Below, piece by piece: positions 34,501 to 41,825 of a stretch of 64,000 bases of DNA. A program made the position numbers and the translations under genes. Position 1 is the stretch's first letter. Each line of letters opens with the position of its first letter. The notes under the pieces were generated by a model. The model worked only from the letters and a program-made list of their open reading frames with translations, did no database searches and was not told the origin of the DNA. This DNA comes from Actinomadura terrae (GTDB taxonomy: Bacteria > Actinomycetota > Actinomycetes > Streptosporangiales > Streptosporangiaceae). The stretch lies in assembly GCF_022751215.1 (NCBI RefSeq), contig NZ_JAICDG010000006.1, positions 124,001 to 188,000 on the forward strand. Direction: 5' to 3'.

Positions 34501-36008
34501 AACGCGGTCGGCGGATCGATCCACTCACCGGCCACCGCGGCGGTGGCGGCCGAGGCCGCCCAGCGGGTGGGCGACTGCTGCTCGTCGGGCCACTTGAAGG
34601 TGCGGTGAGCGGCGAGCACCAGGTGACGGCTGTAGTCGGCGAACCAGTCCTGGTGGCTGCCGGTGGGGTGGCAGCGGTAGGCGTGCTCGCGCAGGCGCAG
34701 CAGCACCGAGCAGATCAGGGAAAGGCCGGGACGGGGCGCTGTGATCTCGATGCCTCCGGCGGGCAGCACGGCGGCGGCCGCCGTGACCAGCCGTTGCACG
34801 GCGACCAGGTCGGCGAGTGTGGGACCGCCCCCGATCGCCCGCATCAGATTGATCTCCAACCAGGCGCAGTCGGCGACCAGCGACTCGCCCCTGTCCGGGC
34901 CGCTGGTGCGGGCATAGTCGATCAGGTACGGGTCGCGGTCGACGAGCAGCACGTTGCGGGCGTTGAGGTCCCCGTGCACCCGGCATCCCCGCACTCGCGG
35001 CAGGGAGGCCTCCAGGGCCCTGCGCAGGGCGGTGAACGGATGGGCCGCCCGCACGCCGGGCGCGCTGATGGCGTCGCCGTTCTCCGCCAGGCCGGGCAGG
35101 GCGTCCCGCAGCCGGGACATGACCACTCCCGGGCGGCTGCCGACGACGGTCCCCCGCACCTCGACGCCTCCCTCGGGGCAGTGCAGGTCCGCCGGTACGC
35201 CGCGCAGCTCGACGGTCGCGAAGCCCACCCGGCCGAGGAGCCGGCCGGAGCGCCGGTGCAGCTCGACGTCGTCGACGCGCACCGACCTACCGGCCAGGGC
35301 GTCCGCGTCCGGTGGAACGGAGCCGGCTTTCCAGATGGTGCGTTCGACTAACCGGTCCGTGGTCTCGCCGCCGCCGCTTCCGAAAATGCTCCCCGACGCG
35401 TCGGCGAGCCGGGTGACCGCTATTGCCAGGTCGGGTCCGAGCGCGGGAACCATGTTCAGCAGTGATGTGGACGGACCGGTCGTGGCGCCGTGGTAGAGCG
35501 ATCTCTCGGCCTGTGAGAACAACTCACCGATCGCCGTGCCGGCCCGGCGCGCGGCCGCCCGATCACCGAGGGAGGCTCGGGTGAACACCTCTTCGAGCGT
35601 CGTCACCGAGTCCTCCGACCGCCCGGCGAACTGCCCGGCATGGCCGTAGACGATCGCCTCCCAGCCGTTCCTCGACACCGCCGAGCCGGGGTCCAGTGTG
35701 CTGTGCCGGATCGGCGTGCACATGTGGGTGGCGACCGGCCTGACGACCCTTTCCCAGGCGTCGCGTTCGACCGCCATCTCCGCGGCCGGACCCACCTTGA
35801 CCACTTCGACGAGCGGCGGCGACCCCGACCCGACCTCGATCCGGAGCACCAGCGCTCCGCCGGCGCCGGTGAACCGTTCGGCGACGCGGATCGACACGTC
35901 CTCGGGACCCCAGGCCTCGGCGGGGAGACGTTGCAGGACCTCGTCGATCTCGTCCTCGTCGGCGTCCGGCACCACACCGGGGACGAAGGTGATGGTCCTC
36001 CTGGCCAA
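31560..36008 (-). CDS. Giant kinase-like / NACHT-type STAND ATPase with helical repeats
   Basis: 1482 aa from TTG 36008. Residues about 1-470 resemble an aminoglycoside-phosphotransferase/kinase fold: a lysine in PPLVEVVKVGPAAEMAVERD and the catalytic loop CRVHGDLNARNVLLVDRDPY with YLIDYART in the DFG place (about residue 345), with an inserted beta-rich segment between. A Walker A GVAGTGKSTVVREMARRL (about 620), a hhhhDG strand (CLHLIVDGGAP, about 695) and PVLVTGRATRG form a NACHT-like ATPase; FPRLVHRDYFAARSA marks its winged-helix end. The last 600 residues are HEAT-like alpha-helical repeats, the likely sensor. An ATG at 36068 is an alternative but would sit inside the likely promoter. Such proteins oligomerise on trigger recognition. 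It is convergent with the CHAT gene and divergent from the small Cys-rich gene. Confidence 0.8.
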   Translation of the reverse strand: MARRTITFVPGVVPDADEDEIDEVLQRLPAEAWGPEDVSIRVAERFTGAGGALVLRIEVGSGSPPLVEVVKVGPAAEMAVERDAWERVVRPVATHMCTPIRHSTLDPGSAVSRNGWEAIVYGHAGQFAGRSEDSVTTLEEVFTRASLGDRAAARRAGTAIGELFSQAERSLYHGATTGPSTSLLNMVPALGPDLAIAVTRLADASGSIFGSGGGETTDRLVERTIWKAGSVPPDADALAGRSVRVDDVELHRRSGRLLGRVGFATVELRGVPADLHCPEGGVEVRGTVVGSRPGVVMSRLRDALPGLAENGDAISAPGVRAAHPFTALRRALEASLPRVRGCRVHGDLNARNVLLVDRDPYLIDYARTSGPDRGESLVADCAWLEINLMRAIGGGPTLADLVAVQRLVTAAAAVLPAGGIEITAPRPGLSLICSVLLRLREHAYRCHPTGSHQDWFADYSRHLVLAAHRTFKWPDEQQSPTRWAASAATAAVAGEWIDPPTAFGLWTAPDLRATTAIAAGAAHQAPAAAARLLGAITREVDGRGLPGLEDALTEAANTVAAAVYRPVHPADLSRPVEAVSRPGDGGGPEPYMELSVATGDEPPRSAIEALTGSACAALVGVAGTGKSTVVREMARRLSAVAANRDTVGDRGRHRLPVLVPAADRFDPRLLARHAPVRHDVALEHLMDAGCLHLIVDGGAPAGLFERIGDLRRRHPRLPVLVTGRATRGLGADFTVYRVQRPAAEQAIRFLAESAVRRGIPMTALHDVLGERGTPRIDELFASADGVALLARHLRPRIRPSLTDLLDDAFAHLDGDPRTAYAAETLAAFLVDRDAGWCEETAADELFAADPAAWHAGRARLLDEGVLESRAGKLFFPRLVHRDYFAARSAIDDAAALPTRTLSLVWQEPLRLAAARAGADDAAATMIRVARDTDPRFAARLLAMTGPDDAGFIAEQVACLRDPQAARFAQRVAADALHSLGEPGITALCAVARDDRLSPAARAVAIGPMSAARPAVGDEPVRLAAHLLGERPQPARLRIAAVELAARHGAVGLAALIADHCDDRAPWHYHRAAHDALLRLGAAIPGRLRRERTAAARRRLDRLTAVLPRLTTQAAHVAAQREREELLRSPLGGDRDVLLAHREDFEIGGYAADLLDRLVDDPAAQPEPAPALPDDLPGKAAAIASLTSRAVRTARQNETLARLLTAARQSDPVAGAHLAEQVYTALAAAGSPDRLRWPIRVALARCSPDAAVLETLLRSSDTDDHALALATLGSAAFLLDAAPPPQRPWRDTAEDVLPALRPPPGPGWDAVAYVRAAAAAGLADGLDLAADLLTMPQLHEMTRTVCHPVYGVLTLTARSEVLAAAGYLTRLFPGGTATAVAEHLRGADRDGALIGLAFLGDTMAVLRGLDGAEPRVHAAARHAAARWDTTWPDRDQARDAVAGLLQDGGRDRRARGTLLELLRSLSEETGRLTAPGGRTASTR

Positions 36009-36110
36009 GCCGCCACCGCCTCGCCGATGCCGCCCATGCGGAACAAGCCAACCCGTGCGCCAGGCCATACAGTAGTCGTCGCGGCAATGCCCACCAGAGC
36101 GGGAGCGCGG
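36009..36110. promoter_or_regulatory. Divergent control region of the STAND ATPase and the Cys-rich protein operon
   Basis: About 100 bases. The sequence at 36068-36074 reads TACAGTA, giving a TACAGT -10 on the plus strand and TACTGT on the minus strand from the same bases, a possible shared bidirectional core. GGGAG (36101-36105) serves the plus-strand ATG at 36111. Confidence 0.4.
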
Positions 36111-36509
36111 ATGCCGAACCAGGACGATTCCGGTGAGCACCCTCGAACGTCGAGCGAGAGCTGGGCGGTCATCTGCGACGAGTACCCGGACCTGCAACGC
36201 TGGGCGTACCGCACCGAGCAGCGCCGGCACTTCATCGAGTTGCGGGCACGGGCCGGGCAGGACGAGGCGCTCGGGGACTGGCTGGCGCTGCGCGAGGAGA
36301 TGCGGCGGCGCGAGCGCAGCGAGGGGGACGTCGTCAAGGAGACCCTGGCCCACGCCTACGAGCGGGTCGTCAACGGCGCCGACTCCCTCCCCGACACCGA
36401 GATCTACGTCTGCCCTGAACAGCGCAAATGTGCCCGCCGCGCCCAAGCCGACGCGCCGGGCGAACCGCCGAGGTGCGACCTGTTCGGCAGTCCGATGAAA
36501 CCCGCCTGA
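36111..36509 (+). CDS. Small Cys-rich protein in the TPR/CHAT/STAND island
   Basis: 132 aa. I do not recognise a named family. The N-terminal half is helical and charged (SSESWAVICDEYPDLQRWAY, HFIELRARAGQDEALGDWLA), followed by a predicted helix ERSEGDVVKETLAHAYERVV. The C-terminal 30 residues hold YVCPEQRKCARR and PPRCDLFGSPM, a C-x5-C...C pattern that resembles a treble-clef or zinc-ribbon-like knuckle. ATG 36111 has GGGAG 5 bases upstream; ATG 36087 is a weaker alternative. It is followed 3 bases later by the TPR-F gene, so the two form an operon. It may be a metal-stabilised adaptor or effector linking TPR-F and the STAND ATPase. Confidence 0.7.
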   Translation: MPNQDDSGEHPRTSSESWAVICDEYPDLQRWAYRTEQRRHFIELRARAGQDEALGDWLALREEMRRRERSEGDVVKETLAHAYERVVNGADSLPDTEIYVCPEQRKCARRAQADAPGEPPRCDLFGSPMKPA

Positions 36510-36512
36510 CCG

Positions 36513-39284
36513 GTGGCCGGCGACGTGGCGTCGGACGGGCCGCGCGACCGCGAGGCGCTCCTGGCCCGGGTCGAGGCGCGGGTGGAGCGGTACGGCGCGA
36601 CCCGCGACAGCGCCGAGATCCTCGGCGCCGACGCCGCCCGCGAGGCGGCGGCGCTGCTGGCCGTGGTCGGCGACGAGCCGGACGCGGAGGCCGTGCTCGC
36701 CGTCGCCTGGCTGCACTGGTGCCGGGCCGATCACCTCGACTCCCCCGACGACGAGGCCGAACTCGCCGTCGCGGTGCCGCTGTTCATCGAGCTCCACGCC
36801 GTCGATCCCGGCCTGGTGCCGCCGTTGCTGCGGGCGCAGCTGGACGAACCGGAGCCGGTGTCGGCCGGCACCGCGGCGTACCGGCGGTGGCAGGAGACCG
36901 GCGACCGGCGGACTCTGGACGAGGCCGTCGAGCTGCTGCGGGCGGAAGCCGCACAAGCGGACAACACGCCATGGCGGCTGTCCAACCTAGCGGGCGTGCT
37001 GCGGGAGCGGTTCCTGATCGCACAGGACCCCGCCGACATCGACGAGGCGGTCACGGCGGCCGACGCATCGGTACGGCTGACCGCGCCCGGCGATCCGGAG
37101 CAGGCCGTCCGGCTGTCCAACCAGGGCAGCGCACTGCTGGCCAGGTTCGACCACTCGGGTGACCTGACCGACCTGGACGCCGCGGTGACGTCGCTGCGGG
37201 CGGCGACCGGGGCCGCCGACGACGGCGTCTTCCTGTCCAACCTGGCGGCGGCGCTGTTCACCCGCCACACCATGCGGGACGACCCGGCGGATCTGGCCGC
37301 CGCGGTGGCCGCGGCCGATGCCGCCGTGACGGCGTCCGGACACAGCGACGAGACCGCCGCGGATGCCCGGGTCGTGCTGTGCCTGGCGCTGACCCGGCAG
37401 TTCGAGACGACCGGCGACCCGGCGGTGCTGGCCAGGGCGGTGGCGGCAGGACAGCAGGCGGTACGCCAGGACGGCGCCGCCGCGGCGAGCGGTCTCGCGG
37501 GCGCGCTGGTCGCCCGGTACCTACTGACCGGCGCGGTCGACGATCTCGACCACACGATCGCTCTGGGCCGCCGAGCCGTCGCCGACAGCCCGGCGGCGGA
37601 CCGGGCGACGCACCTGTCGAGCCTGTCCAACGCGCTCCTGCTCCGGTTCGCCGCGGGTGCCGACCCCGCGACGGTCGACGAGGCGATACGCCTGGCGGGT
37701 GAGGCCGTGGCAGCCGCCGGCCCGGGACATCCGGGGCGCGTGACGTACCTGACCAACCTGGGTTCGGCACTGCTCACCCGGCACGAATCGACCGGTCGCG
37801 ACGAGGACCTGCGCGCGGCGCTCGCCGCATGCCGCGAGGCCCTGGCCGGGGCGCCGCCGCGCCACCGGGACCGGCCCCGCGCCACGACGACGGCAGGCCT
37901 GGCCCTGCTCGCCCGCTACGAGGCGTCCGGCACGGAGGCGGATCTGGTCCAGGCCGTACACCTGGCCCGGGAGGCCGTGGCGGCCACCACGGCCCCCACC
38001 GACGACCGGATCGGCGGCCTCGGCAACCTGTACGCCGTCCTGCACCGGCTGTTCGTCCGCACCGGCGACGTACGGCTCCTCGACGAGGCGATCGGTGCCG
38101 TCGAGCAGGCCGCGCGGCTGGCCGCGGACACCGCGTCGGCCGCGTCGGCACTGTCCAACCTGTCCACCGCGTACGGGCTACGGCACGAGGCCACCGGCGC
38201 CGCGAGGGACCTGGACGGCGCCGTGGACACCGCCCGGCGCGCGGTCGAGGCCACCGGACCGGCGGACCGCGCCCTGTCCGTCCGGTACGGCAACCTCAGC
38301 GCCGCCCTGCAATCGAGGTTCGCGCACCTCGGCGACCTGAGCGACCTGACCGGGGCGGTCGAGGCCGCCCGCCGTGCGGTGACCGCGGCCGACGGCCCCG
38401 CGGCACTCGCGGTCTCGCGCTCCGGGCTGGCGGCCGCGCTCTACCGCCGCTTCACCGCCCTGCACGAGGCCACCGACCTGGACGAGGCGGTGGACGCGGC
38501 CAGAGCCGCCGTCGCGGCGACGCCCGACCAGGCGCCGGAGCAGGCCGGCCGGCGGGTCAACCTGGCCGCGGTGCTGACGGAGAGCGCCGACCTGGGGAAC
38601 CGGCCGGAGCATCTCGACGAGGCCGTGCAGCAGTACCGCGACGCGGTCGCCGCCACGGCCGGATCGCCGGTGCTCCGAGCCATCGTCCAGTCCGGTCTGT
38701 GCCACGCGCTGACCCGGCGACATGCGACCACCGGCACCCCCGGGGACCTGCGGGACGCGATCACCGCGGGACGTGACGCGGTCCGGCTCGGCGGCGACCG
38801 GCCGGCGCCGGACCGGGCCGTTTACCTGGTGAACCTCGCCCGTTCGCTGCACCTGGACAACGACCTCGACGAGGCGTTGCCCCTGCTGGCCGAGGCGGCC
38901 TCGGTCCCCGAGGCGTCGGCCGAGGACCGGCTGTCGGCGGCGTGGGAGCGGGGCCGGATCGCGGCCGAGGCGGGCCTCGCGGACCAGGCCCGCCTCGGGT
39001 ACGCCGAGGCGACCCGGCTGCTGCCGCGGGCGGGCTGGTCCGGTCTCGGCCGGCGCTCCCGGGAACGGCACCTCGGCCGGGTGGTGGCCGTCGCCGCCGA
39101 CGCCGCCGCCTGGCAGCTGACGACCGGCCACGTGGTCGACGCGGTCGAGCTGCTGGAACTGGGCCGGTCGGTGCTGTGGACCAGCATGCTCGACCAGCGG
39201 CCGGACCTGTCCCGGCTGGAACGCGCCGACTCGACGCTGGCCCGTCAACTGGCCCTGGTCAGCACCCGCCTGGCCCGCCTGTAG
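36513..39284 (+). CDS. TPR-repeat adaptor F (third) of the split TPR/CHAT system
   Basis: 923 aa with a GTG start 3 bases after the Cys-rich gene (coupled). N-terminal LAVAWLHWCRADHLDSPDDE corresponds to the LFWCRW region of adaptor B. More than ten roughly 50-residue repeats follow (VRLSNQGSALLARFDHSGDL; TYLTNLGSALLTRHESTGRD). The C-terminal linker LLPRAGWSGLGRRSRERHLG and LLELGRSVLWTSMLDQRPDL ends at STRLARL without a CHAT domain, exactly as in A and B. A strong bidirectional hairpin follows. It should be an interchangeable sensor arm for the shared CHAT protease. Confidence 0.82.
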   Translation: MAGDVASDGPRDREALLARVEARVERYGATRDSAEILGADAAREAAALLAVVGDEPDAEAVLAVAWLHWCRADHLDSPDDEAELAVAVPLFIELHAVDPGLVPPLLRAQLDEPEPVSAGTAAYRRWQETGDRRTLDEAVELLRAEAAQADNTPWRLSNLAGVLRERFLIAQDPADIDEAVTAADASVRLTAPGDPEQAVRLSNQGSALLARFDHSGDLTDLDAAVTSLRAATGAADDGVFLSNLAAALFTRHTMRDDPADLAAAVAAADAAVTASGHSDETAADARVVLCLALTRQFETTGDPAVLARAVAAGQQAVRQDGAAAASGLAGALVARYLLTGAVDDLDHTIALGRRAVADSPAADRATHLSSLSNALLLRFAAGADPATVDEAIRLAGEAVAAAGPGHPGRVTYLTNLGSALLTRHESTGRDEDLRAALAACREALAGAPPRHRDRPRATTTAGLALLARYEASGTEADLVQAVHLAREAVAATTAPTDDRIGGLGNLYAVLHRLFVRTGDVRLLDEAIGAVEQAARLAADTASAASALSNLSTAYGLRHEATGAARDLDGAVDTARRAVEATGPADRALSVRYGNLSAALQSRFAHLGDLSDLTGAVEAARRAVTAADGPAALAVSRSGLAAALYRRFTALHEATDLDEAVDAARAAVAATPDQAPEQAGRRVNLAAVLTESADLGNRPEHLDEAVQQYRDAVAATAGSPVLRAIVQSGLCHALTRRHATTGTPGDLRDAITAGRDAVRLGGDRPAPDRAVYLVNLARSLHLDNDLDEALPLLAEAASVPEASAEDRLSAAWERGRIAAEAGLADQARLGYAEATRLLPRAGWSGLGRRSRERHLGRVVAVAADAAAWQLTTGHVVDAVELLELGRSVLWTSMLDQRPDLSRLERADSTLARQLALVSTRLARL

Positions 39285-39310
39285 AGGATTGCCGCGTTCA
39301 GGCGCGGTGA

Positions 39311-39348
39311 TGCCCCGTTACCGGTCTTGTCCGGCCGGTAACGGGGCA
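39311..39348. terminator. Bidirectional terminator at the right end of the TPR/CHAT island
   Basis: TGCCCCGTTACCGG (39311-39324) pairs perfectly over 14 bases with CCGGTAACGGGGCA (39335-39348), 10-base loop. It sits between convergent TPR-F and the metallophosphoesterase remnant. Confidence 0.85.
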
Positions 39349-39361
39349 GCGAAGGCAGGTA

Positions 39362-40118
39362 TTACTTCAGCACCTTCACGGCGACGCGGGACCGGTTGCC
39401 CTGCGCGTCGACCGCGATGACCTCCGCGCGGTATTTCACGCCGTCGCGCTTGACCGGGACGGGGATGTCCATGGAGTCGGCGGCGGGAACCACATCGAAG
39501 CGGTTGGCGACCTTGGCGCTGAGCACCTCACCGCCGTTGTCTGCACGGGTTACGCGCACGTTGTAGTGGTACACCAGCTCGTCGTCCTCGGCCTGCTCGA
39601 TGCGCAGCGCAAGTTGGCCGTCCTTGCCGGTCTGTGCCGACAGCGGGTGCGATGACGTCCAGCGCGGGGCCTTCCGGTTGCGGTTGGCGTCGGTGTAGGT
39701 GAAGTTCCGCACGACCCGGGCGTCGCTGCCCGCGGTCTTGATCTCCCAGGGCCTGCCGGCCAGCGTCCCGTCGCTCTGGAACGGCGGCTTCCAGTTCGCC
39801 GACCATTTCCCGCCGGTGTAGATGTCGTGGAGGTCGGCGTTGAGGTTGATCCGGTTGATGACGGTGCGGCCCGGATAGATTTCCACGGCCAGCCCCTGGG
39901 CGGTGGGAGTCTCGAAACGGCTGGCCAGTTTCCCTTCCGCGTCGAGCATCTGGTACCCGTGGTCGAATTCGATGTAGGACGAACTGGAGTCGTTCACGGC
40001 GGTGAAGTTCTTCTGGTGGATCGCGCGCGGGTCGTTCAGGTTCAGGTGCGAATGGCCCGAGAAGTAGACGGCGCGCGGGAACTTCGACATGTCCTGTGCC
40101 AGCGCCGGGTTGGCGGTC
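39362..40118 (-). pseudogene. C-terminal fragment of a calcineurin-like metallophosphoesterase
   Basis: The frame from about 40118 to the stop at 39362 encodes only the C-terminal part. It begins ANPALAQDMSKFPRAVYFSG and continues GHSHLNLNDPRAIHQKNF, where GHSH is the last metal-binding motif of the family. The earlier DxH, GDxxD and GNH(D/E) motifs are missing. The remaining 240 residues include a fibronectin-like C-terminal domain. Upstream of about 40115 the sequence changes abruptly into a plus-strand HAD-hydrolase frame, so the gene was cut by a rearrangement. An ATG at 40090 could still give a truncated product, but without the active site it should be inactive. Confidence 0.75.
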
Positions 40119-40121
40119 TGC

Positions 40122-40734
40122 TGGCTACGCGGCGCTCGACGAGGCCGTCGCCGCCCACGTCGGCCGCCCGGTCCCGGCGGAGACGCTGCACCGCTGGACC
40201 GGGACGAGCAAGCGGGAGGCCGCCGCCGGCCTGCTCACCGAACTCACCGGGTCCGCGCCGGAGGCCGACGTCGACGCCGTGTACACCGACTTCACCGTCC
40301 GGCTGGCCAAGGCCTACTCCGCCGCCCCGCCGACCCCGATACCCGGGGTCACCGAAGCCGTCGCCGCGCTGCGCGCCGCCGGGGTGAAGGTCGTCCTCCA
40401 GACCGGCTACGCCCGCGAGATCGCCCGACCGATCCTCGACGCGATGGGCTGGACCGTCGGCGGCACCGTCGACGGCCTGGTCACCAGCGACGAGGTCGCC
40501 GCGAGCCGTCCCGCCCCGTACCTGGTCTTCCACGCGATGGAGCTGGCGGGCGTCGCCCGCGTGGACCGGGTGCTGGTCGCCGGCGACACCCCCAACGACC
40601 TGGCCGCCGGACGCAACGCCGGCGCACGCTTCGTGGTGGGCGTCCTGACCGGCGCGACCCCGGCCGCCGAACTCGGCCGACACCGCCACACCCACCTCCT
40701 GGAATCAGCCGCGCAACTGCCCGCCCTCCTCTGA
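40122..40734 (+). pseudogene. N-terminally truncated HAD (phosphonatase-like) hydrolase
   Basis: The frame begins YAALDEAVAAHVGRPVPAET and has AAGVKVVLQTGYAREIARPI (HAD motif II region), SDEVAASRPAPYLVFHAMEL (motif III lysine replaced by the RPAP context seen in phosphonatase-like hydrolases) and VLVAGDTPNDLAAGRNAGAR (motif IV). The first about 15 residues with the nucleophile motif DxDGT are absent; the frame runs straight into the minus-strand metallophosphoesterase scar. A GTG at 40096 could start translation but would not restore the nucleophile. Normal length should be about 225 residues; about 205 remain. Confidence 0.75.
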
Positions 40735-40761
40735 CCCGCCACCGGACCTGTGCTCGATCGA

Positions 40762-41127
40762 TCATGTGCCGCCGAGGGAAAAGAGCACCTGCGCCGAGTC
40801 CGGCCACCACCCATCGGGCGCAGCGGCCAGCTTCATCACCGTCACTTTCGAGCATTCGACCAAGCCGGACTTGTGGGCGGCCATCAACTCCACCACCAGC
40901 GGCGCGGCGGAAGCTCGTTGATCAACATCGGACGAGAGCGCGATAGCGAGGTCCGGATAGCTCCGATGCACACTCATGAACTCGACGCCTTGAAACAGGA
41001 GGGCCAACTTCTTCTCGGCGGCATAAAGCTGAAGCTGCGAATGACCGGCCCCATACCTCCAGGCGACGAACCGGCAGCCTGAACTCCAGGGCAGGTGCTC
41101 TATTCGAGTGACCTGAATAGCTTGCAC
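40762..41127 (-). CDS. Hypothetical protein, 121 aa
   Basis: I do not recognise the family. The protein is hydrophilic with a beta-rich pattern (CRFVAWRYGAGHSQLQLYAA, LALLFQGVEFMSVHRSYPDL) and no membrane segment or signal peptide. GTG 41127 has a strong AAGGGAAGGGGG box directly upstream, which is the best reason to call it real. Base composition is less GC-rich than its neighbours, suggesting recent acquisition. It lies between the broken HAD gene and a TetR gene, in the disturbed zone at the right border of the TPR/CHAT island. Confidence 0.6.
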   Translation of the reverse strand: MQAIQVTRIEHLPWSSGCRFVAWRYGAGHSQLQLYAAEKKLALLFQGVEFMSVHRSYPDLAIALSSDVDQRASAAPLVVELMAAHKSGLVECSKVTVMKLAAAPDGWWPDSAQVLFSLGGT

Positions 41128-41157
41128 ACCCCCTTCCCTTCAGGCGCGGTGGGGCTC

Positions 41158-41754
41158 TCAGTCGGCTCGGGACGAGTGTTTCAGTTCGTCCAGGTGCAGG
41201 GCGAGGACGGAGCGCATGTGGTGCGGGGTGTAGGCGTCGGGGCGGGTGGCGGCGTGGACGGCCAGGCCGTCGACGAGGGCGTGCAACCGGTCGGTCTCTC
41301 GGTCGACGTCGTGGTCCGCTTCGTCCGGCAGGAGGCTGCGGACGAGGTCGCGGCAGCCGCCGCGCAGGCGGTCGTGCGCCTGTTCTCGGATGGCGCGAAG
41401 GCCGGGATCCACTAGTGCGCGGGCGGTGAAGGCCAGCCAGACCTCGTTCTCGGCGGCGCGCTCGGCGTCCATCGGCAGGACCTCGACCAGTACCCGTTCC
41501 GCCCGCAGACGCGGATCGGCCTCCTCGGGCAGCGCCGCGATCCGGCGGTCGATCCGCTCGATGATCATCCGCAGCGTGAAGTCCAGCAGCTCGGACTGCG
41601 CGGCGAAGTAGTGCCGGAGCGAGCCCATCGAGAGGCCCGCCTCGCGGGCGACGCCGCGCACCGACGCGCGGTCGAGGCCGTCCCGCCGGACGACCCGCCA
41701 CACCGCCTCGGCGACCTCGCGCCGCCGTTCCACCGGATCCACCATCTTGGGCAT
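41158..41754 (-). CDS. TetR-family repressor
   Basis: 198 aa. The N-terminal helix-turn-helix reads EAVWRVVRRDGLDRASVRGV then AREAGLSMGSLRHYFAAQSE; the rest is an all-helical ligand domain with a C-terminal TetR_C-like LHALVDGLAVHAATRPDAYT. It is divergent from a membrane protein gene 71 bases away. Two copies of TAGCAC-N4-GTRCTA lie between them, so it very probably represses itself and the neighbour. Ligand unknown. Confidence 0.9.
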   Translation of the reverse strand: MPKMVDPVERRREVAEAVWRVVRRDGLDRASVRGVAREAGLSMGSLRHYFAAQSELLDFTLRMIIERIDRRIAALPEEADPRLRAERVLVEVLPMDAERAAENEVWLAFTARALVDPGLRAIREQAHDRLRGGCRDLVRSLLPDEADHDVDRETDRLHALVDGLAVHAATRPDAYTPHHMRSVLALHLDELKHSSRAD

Positions 41755-41764
41755 GGTCTCTTTT

Positions 41765-41809
41765 TAGCACAGCTGTGCTATGTTCGCTTTTAGTAGCACA
41801 CTCGTACTA
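41765..41809. promoter_or_regulatory. Twin TetR operators TAGCAC-N4-GTRCTA
   Basis: TAGCACAGCTGTGCTA (41765-41780) is a perfect 16-base palindrome. TAGCACACTCGTACTA (41794-41809) is the same motif with one arm mismatch. Their centres are 29 bases apart, close to three helical turns, between two divergent starts. Confidence 0.75.
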
Positions 41810-41825
41810 CAACCCAGGAGGCGTC

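Noticed and set aside
32664..35351. 895-codon plus-strand frame opposite the STAND ATPase
   Set aside because: No recognisable motif; the opposite strand carries Walker A and kinase-loop motifs in conserved order.
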